Shown in pieces: positions 23,479 through 29,792 of a DNA stretch of 64,000 nt (position 1 is its first letter; each line of letters starts with the position of its first letter). This DNA is from a virus. The notes below the pieces were generated by a model. That model was not told the DNA's origin and did not search any database. It saw only the letters and a program-made list of their open reading frames with translations. Made by a program: the position numbers and the translations under genes. The stretch spans positions 1 to 64,000 of IMG/VR virus record IMGVR_UViG_3300034417_000033; one strand, given 5' to 3'.

Positions 23479-23808
23479 TCAGATATTTACCTGATACGTT
23501 AGTTTTAGGATCAAGATATCCTCGTTTGATTGCATCGATAGTATGCACCATAACTCGAAAGTGTGTTCTATTCCTTCCCAGTACCAGTCGTATTTAACTG
23601 TGCCATCTGACATCACATGCTTATCCGAAGGGCCATCTGCTCTGTGGCGGAGGCCTTGCTTATACCAGTACTCTGATCCACATTGCATAATTCTAGCAGG
23701 GCCATCAGATCGGTGCACCTTTCCAGTCATGGAATCACGATAGGTGGTATTGCCGGTTTCAAGATCAACATGAATCCGCATGCAGTTGTTAACGTCTACA
23801 TATTCCAT
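23479..23808 (-). CDS. DGPA-repeat protein with FxxWC / LKLKY C-terminal module, copy 1
   Basis: This 109-residue protein has two repeats of the form HR(S/A)DGPA...(W/Y)Y..G: GKVHRSDGPARIMQCGSEYWY and GLRHRADGPSDKHVMSDG, related to MORN-like antitoxin-type repeats. It then has the module HTFELWCILSMQSNEDILILKL shared with three other genes nearby. The repeat builds a beta meander that could bind another protein; no enzymatic residues are visible. The start at 23808 has a poor Shine-Dalgarno and overlaps the next gene by 13 bases. Confidence 0.72.
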   Translation of the reverse strand: MEYVDVNNCMRIHVDLETGNTTYRDSMTGKVHRSDGPARIMQCGSEYWYKQGLRHRADGPSDKHVMSDGTVKYDWYWEGIEHTFELWCILSMQSNEDILILKLTYQVNI

Positions 23809-24044
23809 TTAGTGTTGTACTTCAGTTTAAGAAAGATTATTTCTTCATCAGTTTTGCCGGTTCTTTCACACCATTCCTCAAAAGTGACACGGACATTATC
23901 TAAATACCATATTGCCCAACCATCTAGAACGAAGGCAGGGCCTGACTCATCATGGAATTCAGCAATTCCATCCTTGTCAACCTTTATCTTGTCGTCCTTC
24001 ATCACATGGTTTAATATCTGTTCTACTAGCGTTGGCGTTTTCAT
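23796..24044 (-). CDS. DGPA/FxxWC/LKLKY module protein, copy 2
   Basis: This 82-residue protein has one degenerate repeat (AEFHDESGPAFVLDGWAIWY) followed by VRVTFEEWCERTGKTDEEIIFLKLKY, the shared C-terminal module. ATG 24044 is chosen for its GGATGG Shine-Dalgarno. It overlaps the zinc-ribbon-like gene upstream by about 68 bases in another frame, an unusually long overlap for this genome, so one of the two ends may be wrong. Confidence 0.65.
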   Translation of the reverse strand: MKTPTLVEQILNHVMKDDKIKVDKDGIAEFHDESGPAFVLDGWAIWYLDNVRVTFEEWCERTGKTDEEIIFLKLKYNTKWNM

Positions 24045-24168
24045 TTTCCATCCTAAATATTTCACGAAGTGCTCTATTAAGACTTTCTTTCTCTTCTTCA
24101 GTCCACGGAGTCATCGGGTATCCTGGGCAAGCGTGGAGGCCTGACAGCCCGCAAGTTGGGCAACTCAT
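23977..24168 (-). CDS. Small protein with N-terminal CxxC zinc-ribbon-like motif
   Basis: This 63-residue protein begins MSCPTCGLSGLHACPGYP, with CxxC and a further Cys that could form half of a zinc site. A helical segment (TPWTEEEKESLNRALREIF) follows. It starts at ATG 24168 in an ATGA overlap with the 23-residue protein upstream. The long overlap with the next gene (to 23977) makes its C-terminus uncertain. No family is known. Confidence 0.5.
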   Translation of the reverse strand: MSCPTCGLSGLHACPGYPMTPWTEEEKESLNRALREIFRMENENANASRTDIKPCDEGRQDKG

Positions 24169-24236
24169 TGCATACACCAATAAATTGCTGCAACTAATAC
24201 AACAACAGCAAACAATTGAAACGTTCTGTATCTCAC
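24165..24236 (-). CDS. Single-span membrane microprotein, 23 residues
   Basis: A GTG-initiated frame encodes RYRTFQLFAVVVLVAAIYW followed by CMQ: three basic or polar residues, then one membrane span. The GTG forms a GTGA overlap with the stop of the gene upstream, and its own TGA forms ATGA with the next gene. Such end-to-end overlaps on both sides are rarely accidental. It fills the only gap in an otherwise unbroken coupled chain from 25670 to 23479. Confidence 0.5.
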   Translation of the reverse strand: MRYRTFQLFAVVVLVAAIYWCMQ

Positions 24237-24478
24237 TTTATATCCTTATCTATGCCTCGCATAGAATCTAGTATTTTTGCCATGTAGTCACGCATCCGAG
24301 ACCAGTGTTCTCTCTGATACTCCTCTTGTGTCCACCCACCCTTCTCTAGAAGAAAGTTTTCCATCTCTGGGTCATCAGATTCAATATCATTCCAGATTCG
24401 TTTCTGCCCTGACATGATTCGGTCCATATCTTCATATGGTATTTTTCTTAACTTTCGAAAAAAATCATCTTCACTCAT
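24233..24478 (-). CDS. MSEDD-type small protein, paralogue A
   Basis: This 81-residue acidic protein begins MSEDDFFRKLRKIPYEDMDRI, with an aromatic-acid motif GGWTQEEYQREHW. It belongs to a three-gene array whose plan (N-terminal xRKLxxxPYEE helix, then GW(T)xxE(Y/F)) recalls the PWEY family at 0.3-2.3 kb, perhaps remote homologues. It overlaps the upstream gene by 8 bases. The function is unknown. Confidence 0.68.
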   Translation of the reverse strand: MSEDDFFRKLRKIPYEDMDRIMSGQKRIWNDIESDDPEMENFLLEKGGWTQEEYQREHWSRMRDYMAKILDSMRGIDKDIK

Positions 24479-24689
24479 ATTGATCTCTGAGCATCTGCTT
24501 GGCCATTTTCTTCACTTGTGCTTCTTGCATTTTGTGAAAAGCCTCTTCATATTCCGAAAAAGTCCAACCGTGTTCTTTCAGGGTAGCGCCGAGATCGTCA
24601 AACTCGGCGGCCCAGTATGCGTTATGGACAGTCTCGAACGTGGACTGTCGCAAACGTGTCACGAATTTGTCTTTCTCTTCTTCACTCAT
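24471..24689 (-). CDS. MSEEE-type small protein, paralogue B
   Basis: This 72-residue member begins MSEEEKDKFVTRLRQSTFE and has HGWTFSEYEEAFHKMQEAQ. It shares with its neighbours the N-terminal acidic start, the RL helix and the GWTxxEY block. ATG 24689 overlaps the preceding stop by ATGA. The function is unknown. Confidence 0.68.
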   Translation of the reverse strand: MSEEEKDKFVTRLRQSTFETVHNAYWAAEFDDLGATLKEHGWTFSEYEEAFHKMQEAQVKKMAKQMLRDQYE

Positions 24690-24871
24690 CCCAAATTCAC
24701 CACTATACTAAAACGTCGCTTGGATTCCTCACGAAATTCATCCATTGTCCAGCCAGCTTCGGATAATATTATGGAATAGTTTGGCCTCTCATAGATGTTT
24801 TCGTTGATGCGGGCATACAGTTCCTCGTACGGAATCCTAACCAACCGTCGAACAACATCGTCTTCACTCAT
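24686..24871 (-). CDS. MSEDD-type small protein, paralogue C
   Basis: This 61-residue protein begins MSEDDVVRRLVRIPYEELYARI, nearly identical in pattern to paralogue A, with AGWTMDEFREESKRRF. It overlaps the amidinohydrolase gene upstream by 8 bases. The function is unknown. Confidence 0.68.
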   Translation of the reverse strand: MSEDDVVRRLVRIPYEELYARINENIYERPNYSIILSEAGWTMDEFREESKRRFSIVVNLG

Positions 24872-25670
24872 GTCCTAATTCTAATACCAGACATTTACAT
24901 GCGCCGCCACTTTTTAGGAACTCACTCATGTTCAACTGTACAACATTGTGTCCAGTTACAGCTAACCGCTCAACCAAATAGTCGGAGCACTTTGGCATAA
25001 TTACTGTGTGCCCAATAGAAACTGCATTACATGCAAATTTCATTGCATCTTCATCGTCAACAACAATTAGTTTGCTGCCGATCGTCTGAACAATGTATTC
25101 CCATGACTTTTTCGTGAATGCGGACTGTGCTGCTAAGTAATACCCTGTATCTAAAGGACAGAAACATGTGTCCAAATGATACCAACGCGGATCAACTAGT
25201 CGAACTGTGTGAAGGTAATCCTCTAGGACTCTCCCTTCGATCTCAAAGATTGCTTCTTTGGCCGAACGTTGCCCATAACCAAGCCAGTATTCGCCATAAC
25301 GATCAACTAAACAGTCACCAGCACCTTCAAACGGAACTTCTGACACGTATGTTTCCCAATCGTTCTCGTCAAAGAACTTTGCATACACTTCAGTTTCGCC
25401 CTGTCGCTCTTTATGCTTGAACGAACTAATCAAAGCCACACCTGTTTCTGGATTAACAACAGCAGCGTTGGCAACAAACACCATATCTGGCAATCCTTCA
25501 ATTGGATCTAGGATTACCACAGTTGCGTGTTCTGCTACTGCATCGTACAAGTTTTCCCATTGTTCCTTGGCTTCTACAACATCAACATAGTTTATGTTTC
25601 CAACCATATGCGGGTTGATCTCATAAGCTACGTTAAAAAAATCAGGCGGACACATCAGGAAAGTCTTCAT
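24864..25670 (-). CDS. Amidinohydrolase/amidinotransferase of the pentein fold (DDAH-like)
   Basis: This 268-residue enzyme of the guanidino-group-modifying superfamily has catalytic residues in canonical order: acidic Glu115 (PFEGAGDCLV), His165 (WYHLDTCFCPLD) and nucleophile Cys260 (SGGACKCLVLEL). Cys258 is a second nearby cysteine. The N-terminus MCPPDFFNVAYEINPHM is typical of dimethylarginine dimethylaminohydrolase-like proteins. Members hydrolyse or transfer amidino groups of arginine derivatives. Its presence in a phage suggests manipulation of arginine metabolism or modified arginines. The gene is directly adjacent to the DGPA protein upstream (TAG|ATG) and overlaps the MSEDD array. 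Confidence 0.87.
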   Translation of the reverse strand: MKTFLMCPPDFFNVAYEINPHMVGNINYVDVVEAKEQWENLYDAVAEHATVVILDPIEGLPDMVFVANAAVVNPETGVALISSFKHKERQGETEVYAKFFDENDWETYVSEVPFEGAGDCLVDRYGEYWLGYGQRSAKEAIFEIEGRVLEDYLHTVRLVDPRWYHLDTCFCPLDTGYYLAAQSAFTKKSWEYIVQTIGSKLIVVDDEDAMKFACNAVSIGHTVIMPKCSDYLVERLAVTGHNVVQLNMSEFLKSGGACKCLVLELGHE

Positions 25671-26084
25671 CTACGCTTTTTCTCCAGTCTTAAGGTTATA
25701 TTTTAGTTTTAAAAAGATTCTGTCTTCGTTAGATTTCTCAGTTATATCACACCAAACTTTAAATGTGTACTCAGTGCCATGTATATAAAATTCATACTCC
25801 GTGTCGAGGCCAGGAATGTGTGTGACGCAGGCTGGACCTTCAGTGTTGTGATGCAGTCCGTATAAATACCACCATTCATCGCCATCGGCAAACACGACGG
25901 CTGGGCCGGTGTCGTTATGCATCTTGCCGCCGGCGACTGCTAAGTAGTTAATATCAATTATACACGATCCTACATTAATAGCAAACTCATTAATGTATTC
26001 GCCATCAGGAACTAGGGAATCACCACGTTCATCGTCATAGTATGCTTCTCCGTGTGATGATGGGAATATTAAGTGTGGCTTCAT
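25671..26084 (-). CDS. DGPA-repeat protein with FxxWC / LKLKY module, copy 3
   Basis: This 137-residue protein has repeats GKMHNDTGPAVVFADGDEWWY and GLHHNTEGPACVTHIPG, followed by TEYTFKVWCDITEKSNEDR and FLKLKYN. The C-terminus extends with a basic tail. An ATGA overlap couples it to copy 4 upstream, and its stop abuts the amidinohydrolase start. MORN-like architecture suggests protein binding; the function is unknown. Confidence 0.72.
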   Translation of the reverse strand: MKPHLIFPSSHGEAYYDDERGDSLVPDGEYINEFAINVGSCIIDINYLAVAGGKMHNDTGPAVVFADGDEWWYLYGLHHNTEGPACVTHIPGLDTEYEFYIHGTEYTFKVWCDITEKSNEDRIFLKLKYNLKTGEKA

Positions 26085-26485
26085 GTTCGATCTCTAGAAT
26101 CAGGGTGGTATTTTAGCTTTAAAAACAGTATTTCCTGTGGATCTTTTTTTAATTCTCTGCACCATGCATCAAACGTGAAATTCACACCATCAATACACCA
26201 CTCTTTGTATGGTATATCAGAAGGGAACTCTGGCCACCACACTGCGGGCCCATCTGTTCGATGCTTTTTCCCTTTTCGAAACCATGTTTGCCGACCGTTT
26301 GTCTCTACTGTAGCTGGAAGGCCGTCATCTCTGTGCATGAAGGTGTCATCAATTGTCATTTCAGTAAACATGCAGCCTAAAGCTGAAATGTTTTTGTATG
26401 TGCCGTAACGGAGATCCGGCGTGAAGATGCGTTTCTCCTCGTCGTGTCTAATTCTAATAGCATACACTCGTTCACGTTCAGTCAT
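26081..26485 (-). CDS. DGPA-repeat protein with FxxWC / LKLKY module, copy 4
   Basis: This 134-residue protein has FMHRDDGLPATVETNGRQTWF and KKHRTDGPAVWW repeats followed by VNFTFDAWCRELKKDPQ and ILFLKLKYH. ATG 26485 (GGAAAG Shine-Dalgarno) is chosen, since the upstream ATG at 26542 would overlap the 49-residue gene by 65 bases instead of 8. The N-terminal part (YAIRIRHDEEKRIFTPDLRY) is unique to this copy. Confidence 0.72.
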   Translation of the reverse strand: MTERERVYAIRIRHDEEKRIFTPDLRYGTYKNISALGCMFTEMTIDDTFMHRDDGLPATVETNGRQTWFRKGKKHRTDGPAVWWPEFPSDIPYKEWCIDGVNFTFDAWCRELKKDPQEILFLKLKYHPDSRDRT

Positions 26486-26627
26486 CTGTCTTTCCAGGAA
26501 ATGTGCCAAGGAATCGTCGCATTGTTTCTTCAAGTTCAGCAATTTCTTCCACTGTCCATTCCTCGATGGGAGTTGATAGTGGTGTCGGTTGCTGTTTCTT
26601 GAGCTTTGCTACTACTGCACTTAACAT
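26478..26627 (-). CDS. Small acidic helical protein, 49 residues
   Basis: A short frame in the gap between a lipoprotein gene and DGPA copy 4. It begins MLSAVVAKLKKQQPTPLS and continues with an acidic helix (TVEEIAELEETMRRFLG). It starts 6 bases after the lipoprotein stop and its stop overlaps the next start by 8 bases. Both junctions fit the coupled organisation here, so it is probably real. Confidence 0.58.
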   Translation of the reverse strand: MLSAVVAKLKKQQPTPLSTPIEEWTVEEIAELEETMRRFLGTFPGKTDD

Positions 26628-26632
26628 GCTCA

Positions 26633-26959
26633 CTATTTTTGATTGTCGTGTACTAAGAGCTGATTGAACGTTTCAATTCCTACTTCATTACACTCAGTTA
26701 AATAGATTCCGTACACGCTATCTGGAGAAAGTTCATTTTTGTAGACATCTTTTTTTACGTGTTTTATGGAAAACGGTGGGTGCTTTACAGTGATAAACTT
26801 ATCTAGGCCAGCCGGTGGAATACCTTGATCCCTAGCTTTAGCTGCACCTTTTGCAAATGCTGCGACCTTGCCGCAATCAGTGCTTGGGGTTGATGTACAC
26901 CCGCTAAGTAGGACAAATGCAGCAATTAATAAAAGGACTGTAGTGATACGCTGTGTCAT
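26633..26959 (-). CDS. Putative lipoprotein
   Basis: This 108-residue protein has a lipoprotein signal (TTVLLLIAAFVLLSGC, lipobox LSGC) and a mature part with KVAAFAKGAAKARDQGIPP, GIYLTECNEVGIETF and one further Cys. It is part of the exported-protein block and lies directly downstream of an L,D-transpeptidase-like gene, so the two probably act in the same periplasmic space. No family is recognised. Confidence 0.78.
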   Translation of the reverse strand: MTQRITTVLLLIAAFVLLSGCTSTPSTDCGKVAAFAKGAAKARDQGIPPAGLDKFITVKHPPFSIKHVKKDVYKNELSPDSVYGIYLTECNEVGIETFNQLLVHDNQK

Positions 26960-26966
26960 ATAGCAC

Positions 26967-27314
26967 CTAATCAGTAGTAATGGTTAGCTTTTCGTTAATA
27001 CAACATGTTTTCAACTGTTCGAACACTTCAGGCTGGACATTTACGCAACCCTTAGTGATAAATCTGTCCTTTACGTTCTTGCTCTGTATTCTTAAATCCC
27101 TATGTTGCTCTGGATTCAACAACCAAGTTCTGTGTATAGCGTATATTATAGTGTCTGTCTCGTGAAATTGCAAGACATTTCCACCATATCCGTATTTTTC
27201 TGTTAGTCTTTCCACAACATCGAACTCTCCAACCGGAGTGCTGTGCCCGACTAAAGCAGGATAGCATTGCATGGCAAAGCAGATTGTGGCAGTTTTTAGG
27301 CTTATTATTATCAT
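26967..27314 (-). CDS. Periplasmic L,D-transpeptidase-like (YkuD) protein, short form
   Basis: This 115-residue protein has an N-terminal hydrophobic export segment (MIIISLKTATICFAMQCYPA). The rest resembles a minimal YkuD catalytic domain: HSTPVGEFDVV, the histidine of IYAIHRTWLL (His61) and the cysteine motif ITKGCVNVQPEVF (Cys90). Such enzymes cross-link or modify peptidoglycan, or attach lipoproteins to it. It is shorter than bacterial YkuD proteins (about 130-160 for the domain), so substrate recognition may be reduced. A terminator-like hairpin lies directly upstream, with the candidate Shine-Dalgarno AAGGGG inside its arm. Confidence 0.78.
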   Translation of the reverse strand: MIIISLKTATICFAMQCYPALVGHSTPVGEFDVVERLTEKYGYGGNVLQFHETDTIIYAIHRTWLLNPEQHRDLRIQSKNVKDRFITKGCVNVQPEVFEQLKTCCINEKLTITTD

Positions 27315-27318
27315 CGTT

Positions 27319-27346
27319 AAAAAGCCCCTTGCGGGGCTTCCTTTTT
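27319..27346 (-). terminator. Strong intrinsic terminator that may also hide a Shine-Dalgarno
   Basis: GCCCC-GCAA-GGGGC followed by TTTTT on the minus strand, just after the stop at 27359. The AAGGGG in the 3' arm lies about 10 bases before the next ATG (27314), so the same hairpin could sequester that ribosome-binding site in read-through RNA. Confidence 0.8.
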
Positions 27347-27358
27347 ACTTACTTAGTG

Positions 27359-27730
27359 TTACTCGCCGATTGGCTTCTTTTGAACTTCAATGTAAACAGG
27401 CTTCGGAGCCTTGTGCATAACTGGTTGGAAATACAAGTATTCCCCACGTCCCATTTTCGGACTCCAGTTGTACCCTTCACATTTGATGTTGCTTGCATCA
27501 ATCTCTACACAATCAACTTGGACAACTCTTGGCCAAATTGTTGCTGCTGTTGGGAAACCAACCATGTATTGTGGCACATGGTAAGCTTCTTCATCACCGA
27601 AAACATTTAATGCTGCGTCTGTGGTTGTTCCCAAAAACACATTTTCGTTTGATGTACCAGCAAAAGTTTTTGATGCCACAAGCAATCCTAGAGCTATAAC
27701 AATTGCTACTACAAATTTAATGCGTGGCAT
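27359..27730 (-). CDS. Exported protein with KPIG(E) tail
   Basis: This 123-residue protein has a signal peptide (FVVAIVIALGLLVASKTFA). The mature part has two Cys (VDCVEIDASNIKCEG), likely a disulfide, and ends with a proline-rich tail KPVYIEVQKKPIGE resembling the ends of the proteins at 30604 and 30842. An AGGAGG Shine-Dalgarno precedes ATG 27730, suggesting strong expression. Its gene is followed by the strong terminator. The function is unknown. Confidence 0.75.
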   Translation of the reverse strand: MPRIKFVVAIVIALGLLVASKTFAGTSNENVFLGTTTDAALNVFGDEEAYHVPQYMVGFPTAATIWPRVVQVDCVEIDASNIKCEGYNWSPKMGRGEYLYFQPVMHKAPKPVYIEVQKKPIGE

Positions 27731-27745
27731 AATGTATACCTCCTA

Positions 27746-28228
27746 TTACTTGCGTTTGTGGGATGCGCGCTGCTCTGCAAAGTCCGGACATTTAACACCT
27801 GATACTTCCATTGCGTCACGGTTGTCGTCATCCATACACATACGAGCTACAGCCGCTGCACGAAGACCCATGTTCCACATTTCACGCGAGTTTTTCAACA
27901 TTACGCAATTGCTATCAGTCCAGGTTGTGCCTGCGCTGATTGAAATGCCATATGTTGATACGCCTGCAGAGCTGGAGCCCATACAAGTGTCGTTACTAGT
28001 GATCAGTTGTGGTCCAATTGCAGTGTTGGGTGCTGCACGTGGATTGTCAACTTCAGTGTTTGAAACAGGCGCATAATTCAAGTTGCCCATTGCGTTGCCA
28101 CTTACGGCAGCTCCAGCTTCAGACTGTGTGCCAACGTTTGTTTCTACGTTAGCATTTGCCTTTGCAACTTCTGCAAACGAGTGCGTTGCAAGCATGGTAG
28201 CGAATACAGCAAAAATTACCTTCTTCAT
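27746..28228 (-). CDS. Exported four-cysteine protein, paralogue of 30842-31555
   Basis: This 160-residue protein has signal MKKVIFAVFATMLATHSFA. It contains a domain shared with the protein at 30842: SNDTCMGSSSAG, GISISAGTTWTDSNCVMLKN and AAAVARMCMDD followed by a final Cys. All four Cys align, suggesting two disulfide bonds. ATG 28228 is chosen because a GGAG Shine-Dalgarno lies before it; the upstream ATG at 28264 would be inside the hairpin. The function is unknown. Confidence 0.78.
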   Translation of the reverse strand: MKKVIFAVFATMLATHSFAEVAKANANVETNVGTQSEAGAAVSGNAMGNLNYAPVSNTEVDNPRAAPNTAIGPQLITSNDTCMGSSSAGVSTYGISISAGTTWTDSNCVMLKNSREMWNMGLRAAAVARMCMDDDNRDAMEVSGVKCPDFAEQRASHKRK

Positions 28229-28255
28229 AATATTCTCCAAAAAGTTTAGTGGGTT

Positions 28256-28279
28256 GAGTGACATCGCAAGATGTCACTC
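28256..28279 (-). other. Perfect 10-bp intercistronic hairpin
   Basis: GAGTGACATC and its complement flank a tetraloop, GCAA on the plus strand. It lies between the stop at 28292 and the start at 28228, with no T tract, so an RNA-stability or processing element is likely. Confidence 0.65.
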
Positions 28280-28291
28280 ACTCGGGCTGTA

Positions 28292-29128
28292 TTACGGTTG
28301 GATGTCAATGCCGTTAACTGACACTTCGCCGCTTGCGCCGGCCAATGCACCTGCACCAGCTAAGCCACCGTTAATCACACCGCCGAACGCGCCAGTGTGG
28401 CCGGCTGGGATAGTGTTAACTTGTGTGCTGTTGCTGTAAGCTAGGGCCGAAGTACCTGCTACGCTGGTATCGGAAGTAGTAACAGTGCTGGTTGGACCAA
28501 CTGCAAATCCAAACAACGTGCCTTGTGTGGTAGTTGTTTTGGTTTCTTTGTCGGCAGATGCCGCTGCGTCGAAGCCGGATTCGTTTGTTCCAAGAACATA
28601 TCGACCTTGGTTTGTACCAGCAATAACAAGTGAGCCTGCGCCGGAAACTGAACCACCAGCTACTACGCCGCCAACATCATCATTGCCGATGATCGCGCCT
28701 ACGCCGCTAGCTTGTGCTACGCCCAAACCACCTGCCGCTGCGCCGCCGAAGCCAGAACCAGTCGAAGTATTAACTGCGATAGTTTCAGTGCTAGTTGCAG
28801 TGTTGCCAGAAACATGTACGTCAGTGTCAACAGTGTTAGTACGGTCAGTAGTACGCAGTCCAATTGGCCCAAAGATCGGAGTATTGGTTACGTCGGTGAT
28901 TGCCGAGGTTTTGTCGTATTTTGCATCAGCTGCTACATCAACATGTGCTGCGGTGATGTTTGCACCATACGATGTGCTAGTGCCATTGCCTGCCGATGCC
29001 GCGAGTGCTGCGCTGCCGCTAATTGCGGAGTCAGTACCCGATGCCGTTGCAACTGCAACGCCTGCTGCCATTGCGCCAGTTGAAAACATTGCTGCTGCAA
29101 TTGCAGCGGATAAAAGAACTTTTTTCAT
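28292..29128 (-). CDS. Secreted Gly/Ala/Ser/Thr-rich protein
   Basis: This 278-residue protein has signal MKKVLLSAAIAAAMFSTGAMA. The mature chain is dominated by A, G, S, T and V (for example GFGGAAAGGLGVAQASGVGA and GGVINGGLAGAGALAGAS), with almost no aromatic residues, no Cys and a few acidic patches. Composition and base content are GC-richer than in neighbouring genes. Low-complexity glycine/alanine chains resemble passenger domains or adhesin-like surface proteins. A duplicated sigma70 promoter drives it and a GGAG Shine-Dalgarno precedes ATG 29128, so high expression is likely. Function unknown; a surface or secreted role is inferred. Confidence 0.72.
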   Translation of the reverse strand: MKKVLLSAAIAAAMFSTGAMAAGVAVATASGTDSAISGSAALAASAGNGTSTSYGANITAAHVDVAADAKYDKTSAITDVTNTPIFGPIGLRTTDRTNTVDTDVHVSGNTATSTETIAVNTSTGSGFGGAAAGGLGVAQASGVGAIIGNDDVGGVVAGGSVSGAGSLVIAGTNQGRYVLGTNESGFDAAASADKETKTTTTQGTLFGFAVGPTSTVTTSDTSVAGTSALAYSNSTQVNTIPAGHTGAFGGVINGGLAGAGALAGASGEVSVNGIDIQP

Positions 29129-29259
29129 TTATTTAAATCTCCAAAATTTTTGGGTTGTGTTGAGAGCCTTGTAAACCATTTCACAAGAATCCATTTCTGC
29201 TTTGGTTTCCTTACTACTACATTTAAATTGATCGCCTAAAGCTACAATTTACATAACAA

Positions 29260-29288
29260 AGTATACACTACATCATACACGCTGTCAA
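29260..29288 (-). promoter_or_regulatory. Proximal sigma70 promoter of a duplicated pair
   Basis: TTGACA (29283-29288), 17 bases and TATACT (29260-29265) on the minus strand, followed by TGTAAATTGTAGCTT (29239-29253). It is about 130 bases upstream of the gene at 29128. Confidence 0.75.
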
Positions 29289-29327
29289 CCACTGTTTTGT
29301 TACTTGAAGCTACAATTTACAAAAGAC

Positions 29328-29356
29328 ATAATACAGTATTTCTACGTACATGTCAA
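29328..29356 (-). promoter_or_regulatory. Distal sigma70 promoter of a duplicated pair
   Basis: TTGACA (29351-29356), 17 bases and TATTAT (29328-29333) on the minus strand; each hexamer is perfect or one base off consensus. Confidence 0.75.
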
Positions 29357-29366
29357 CATCTTTTTA

Positions 29367-29792
29367 CTATTTTTTTATACAAATGTCCGGAAAATCTGCT
29401 TTTTCACCTATTTCCAGAAATTTAACGGATGATACATAGCCACTTGGAGGAACTAAAAGGACAAACTCCTTAAATTCCCACGGTTTTTGTGCAAAGGTAC
29501 CCACGTATGTTGTTTCATATGGTCCCAATGCAACAAAATCGTCATAAGTTCTGTTTTCTAAGTCCACCAATCTCCATTGTGGTTGAACACACCAGGATAA
29601 TGGACTGTAGTTCACATACCTAACATCATACTGTTGTAACGTAATTCCATTTACGACAACTTCTGATTCTCTAACTTGTATTTCTACTTTATGTTCTTCA
29701 CTTACTATTTGCCAACCACCGTCGCGGTAGGTTCTTGTCGATGCGCATCCTGCTATTAATACAACTGACATAACCAAAGAGAATAATCTCAT
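29367..29792 (-). CDS. Putative lipoprotein
   Basis: This 141-residue protein has a lipoprotein signal MRLFSLVMSVVLIAGC (lipobox IAGC). The mature part is beta-rich (HKVEIQVRESEVVVNGITL; PPSGYVSSVKFLEIGEK) with two further Cys (SWCVQPQW and DICIKK). It is coupled by ATGA to the L,D-transpeptidase-like gene upstream. The function is unknown; it could be a partner or anchor of that enzyme. Confidence 0.8.
   Translation of the reverse strand: MRLFSLVMSVVLIAGCASTRTYRDGGWQIVSEEHKVEIQVRESEVVVNGITLQQYDVRYVNYSPLSWCVQPQWRLVDLENRTYDDFVALGPYETTYVGTFAQKPWEFKEFVLLVPPSGYVSSVKFLEIGEKADFPDICIKK

Larger units (their letters stand above)
29239..29356 (-). repeat. 68-bp tandem duplication containing two promoters
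   Basis: Two units, each TTGACA-17-TATNNT followed by TGTAAATTGTAGCTT, are offset by exactly 68 bases: the element at 29307-29321 recurs at 29239-29253, and the -35 boxes at 29351 and 29283 have the same offset. The whole promoter-plus-start region has been duplicated. Confidence 0.75.

Noticed and set aside
25861-25870. TATAAATAC on the plus strand at 25.86 kb
   Set aside because: It lies inside a minus-strand gene with no plus-strand gene downstream, so it is probably chance.
28485-29174. A 229-residue plus-strand frame opposite the Gly/Ala-rich gene
   Set aside because: It is a mirror of the low-complexity coding on the minus strand (Ala/Pro-rich by codon complement), with no start signals; the minus strand has signal peptide, Shine-Dalgarno and promoters.
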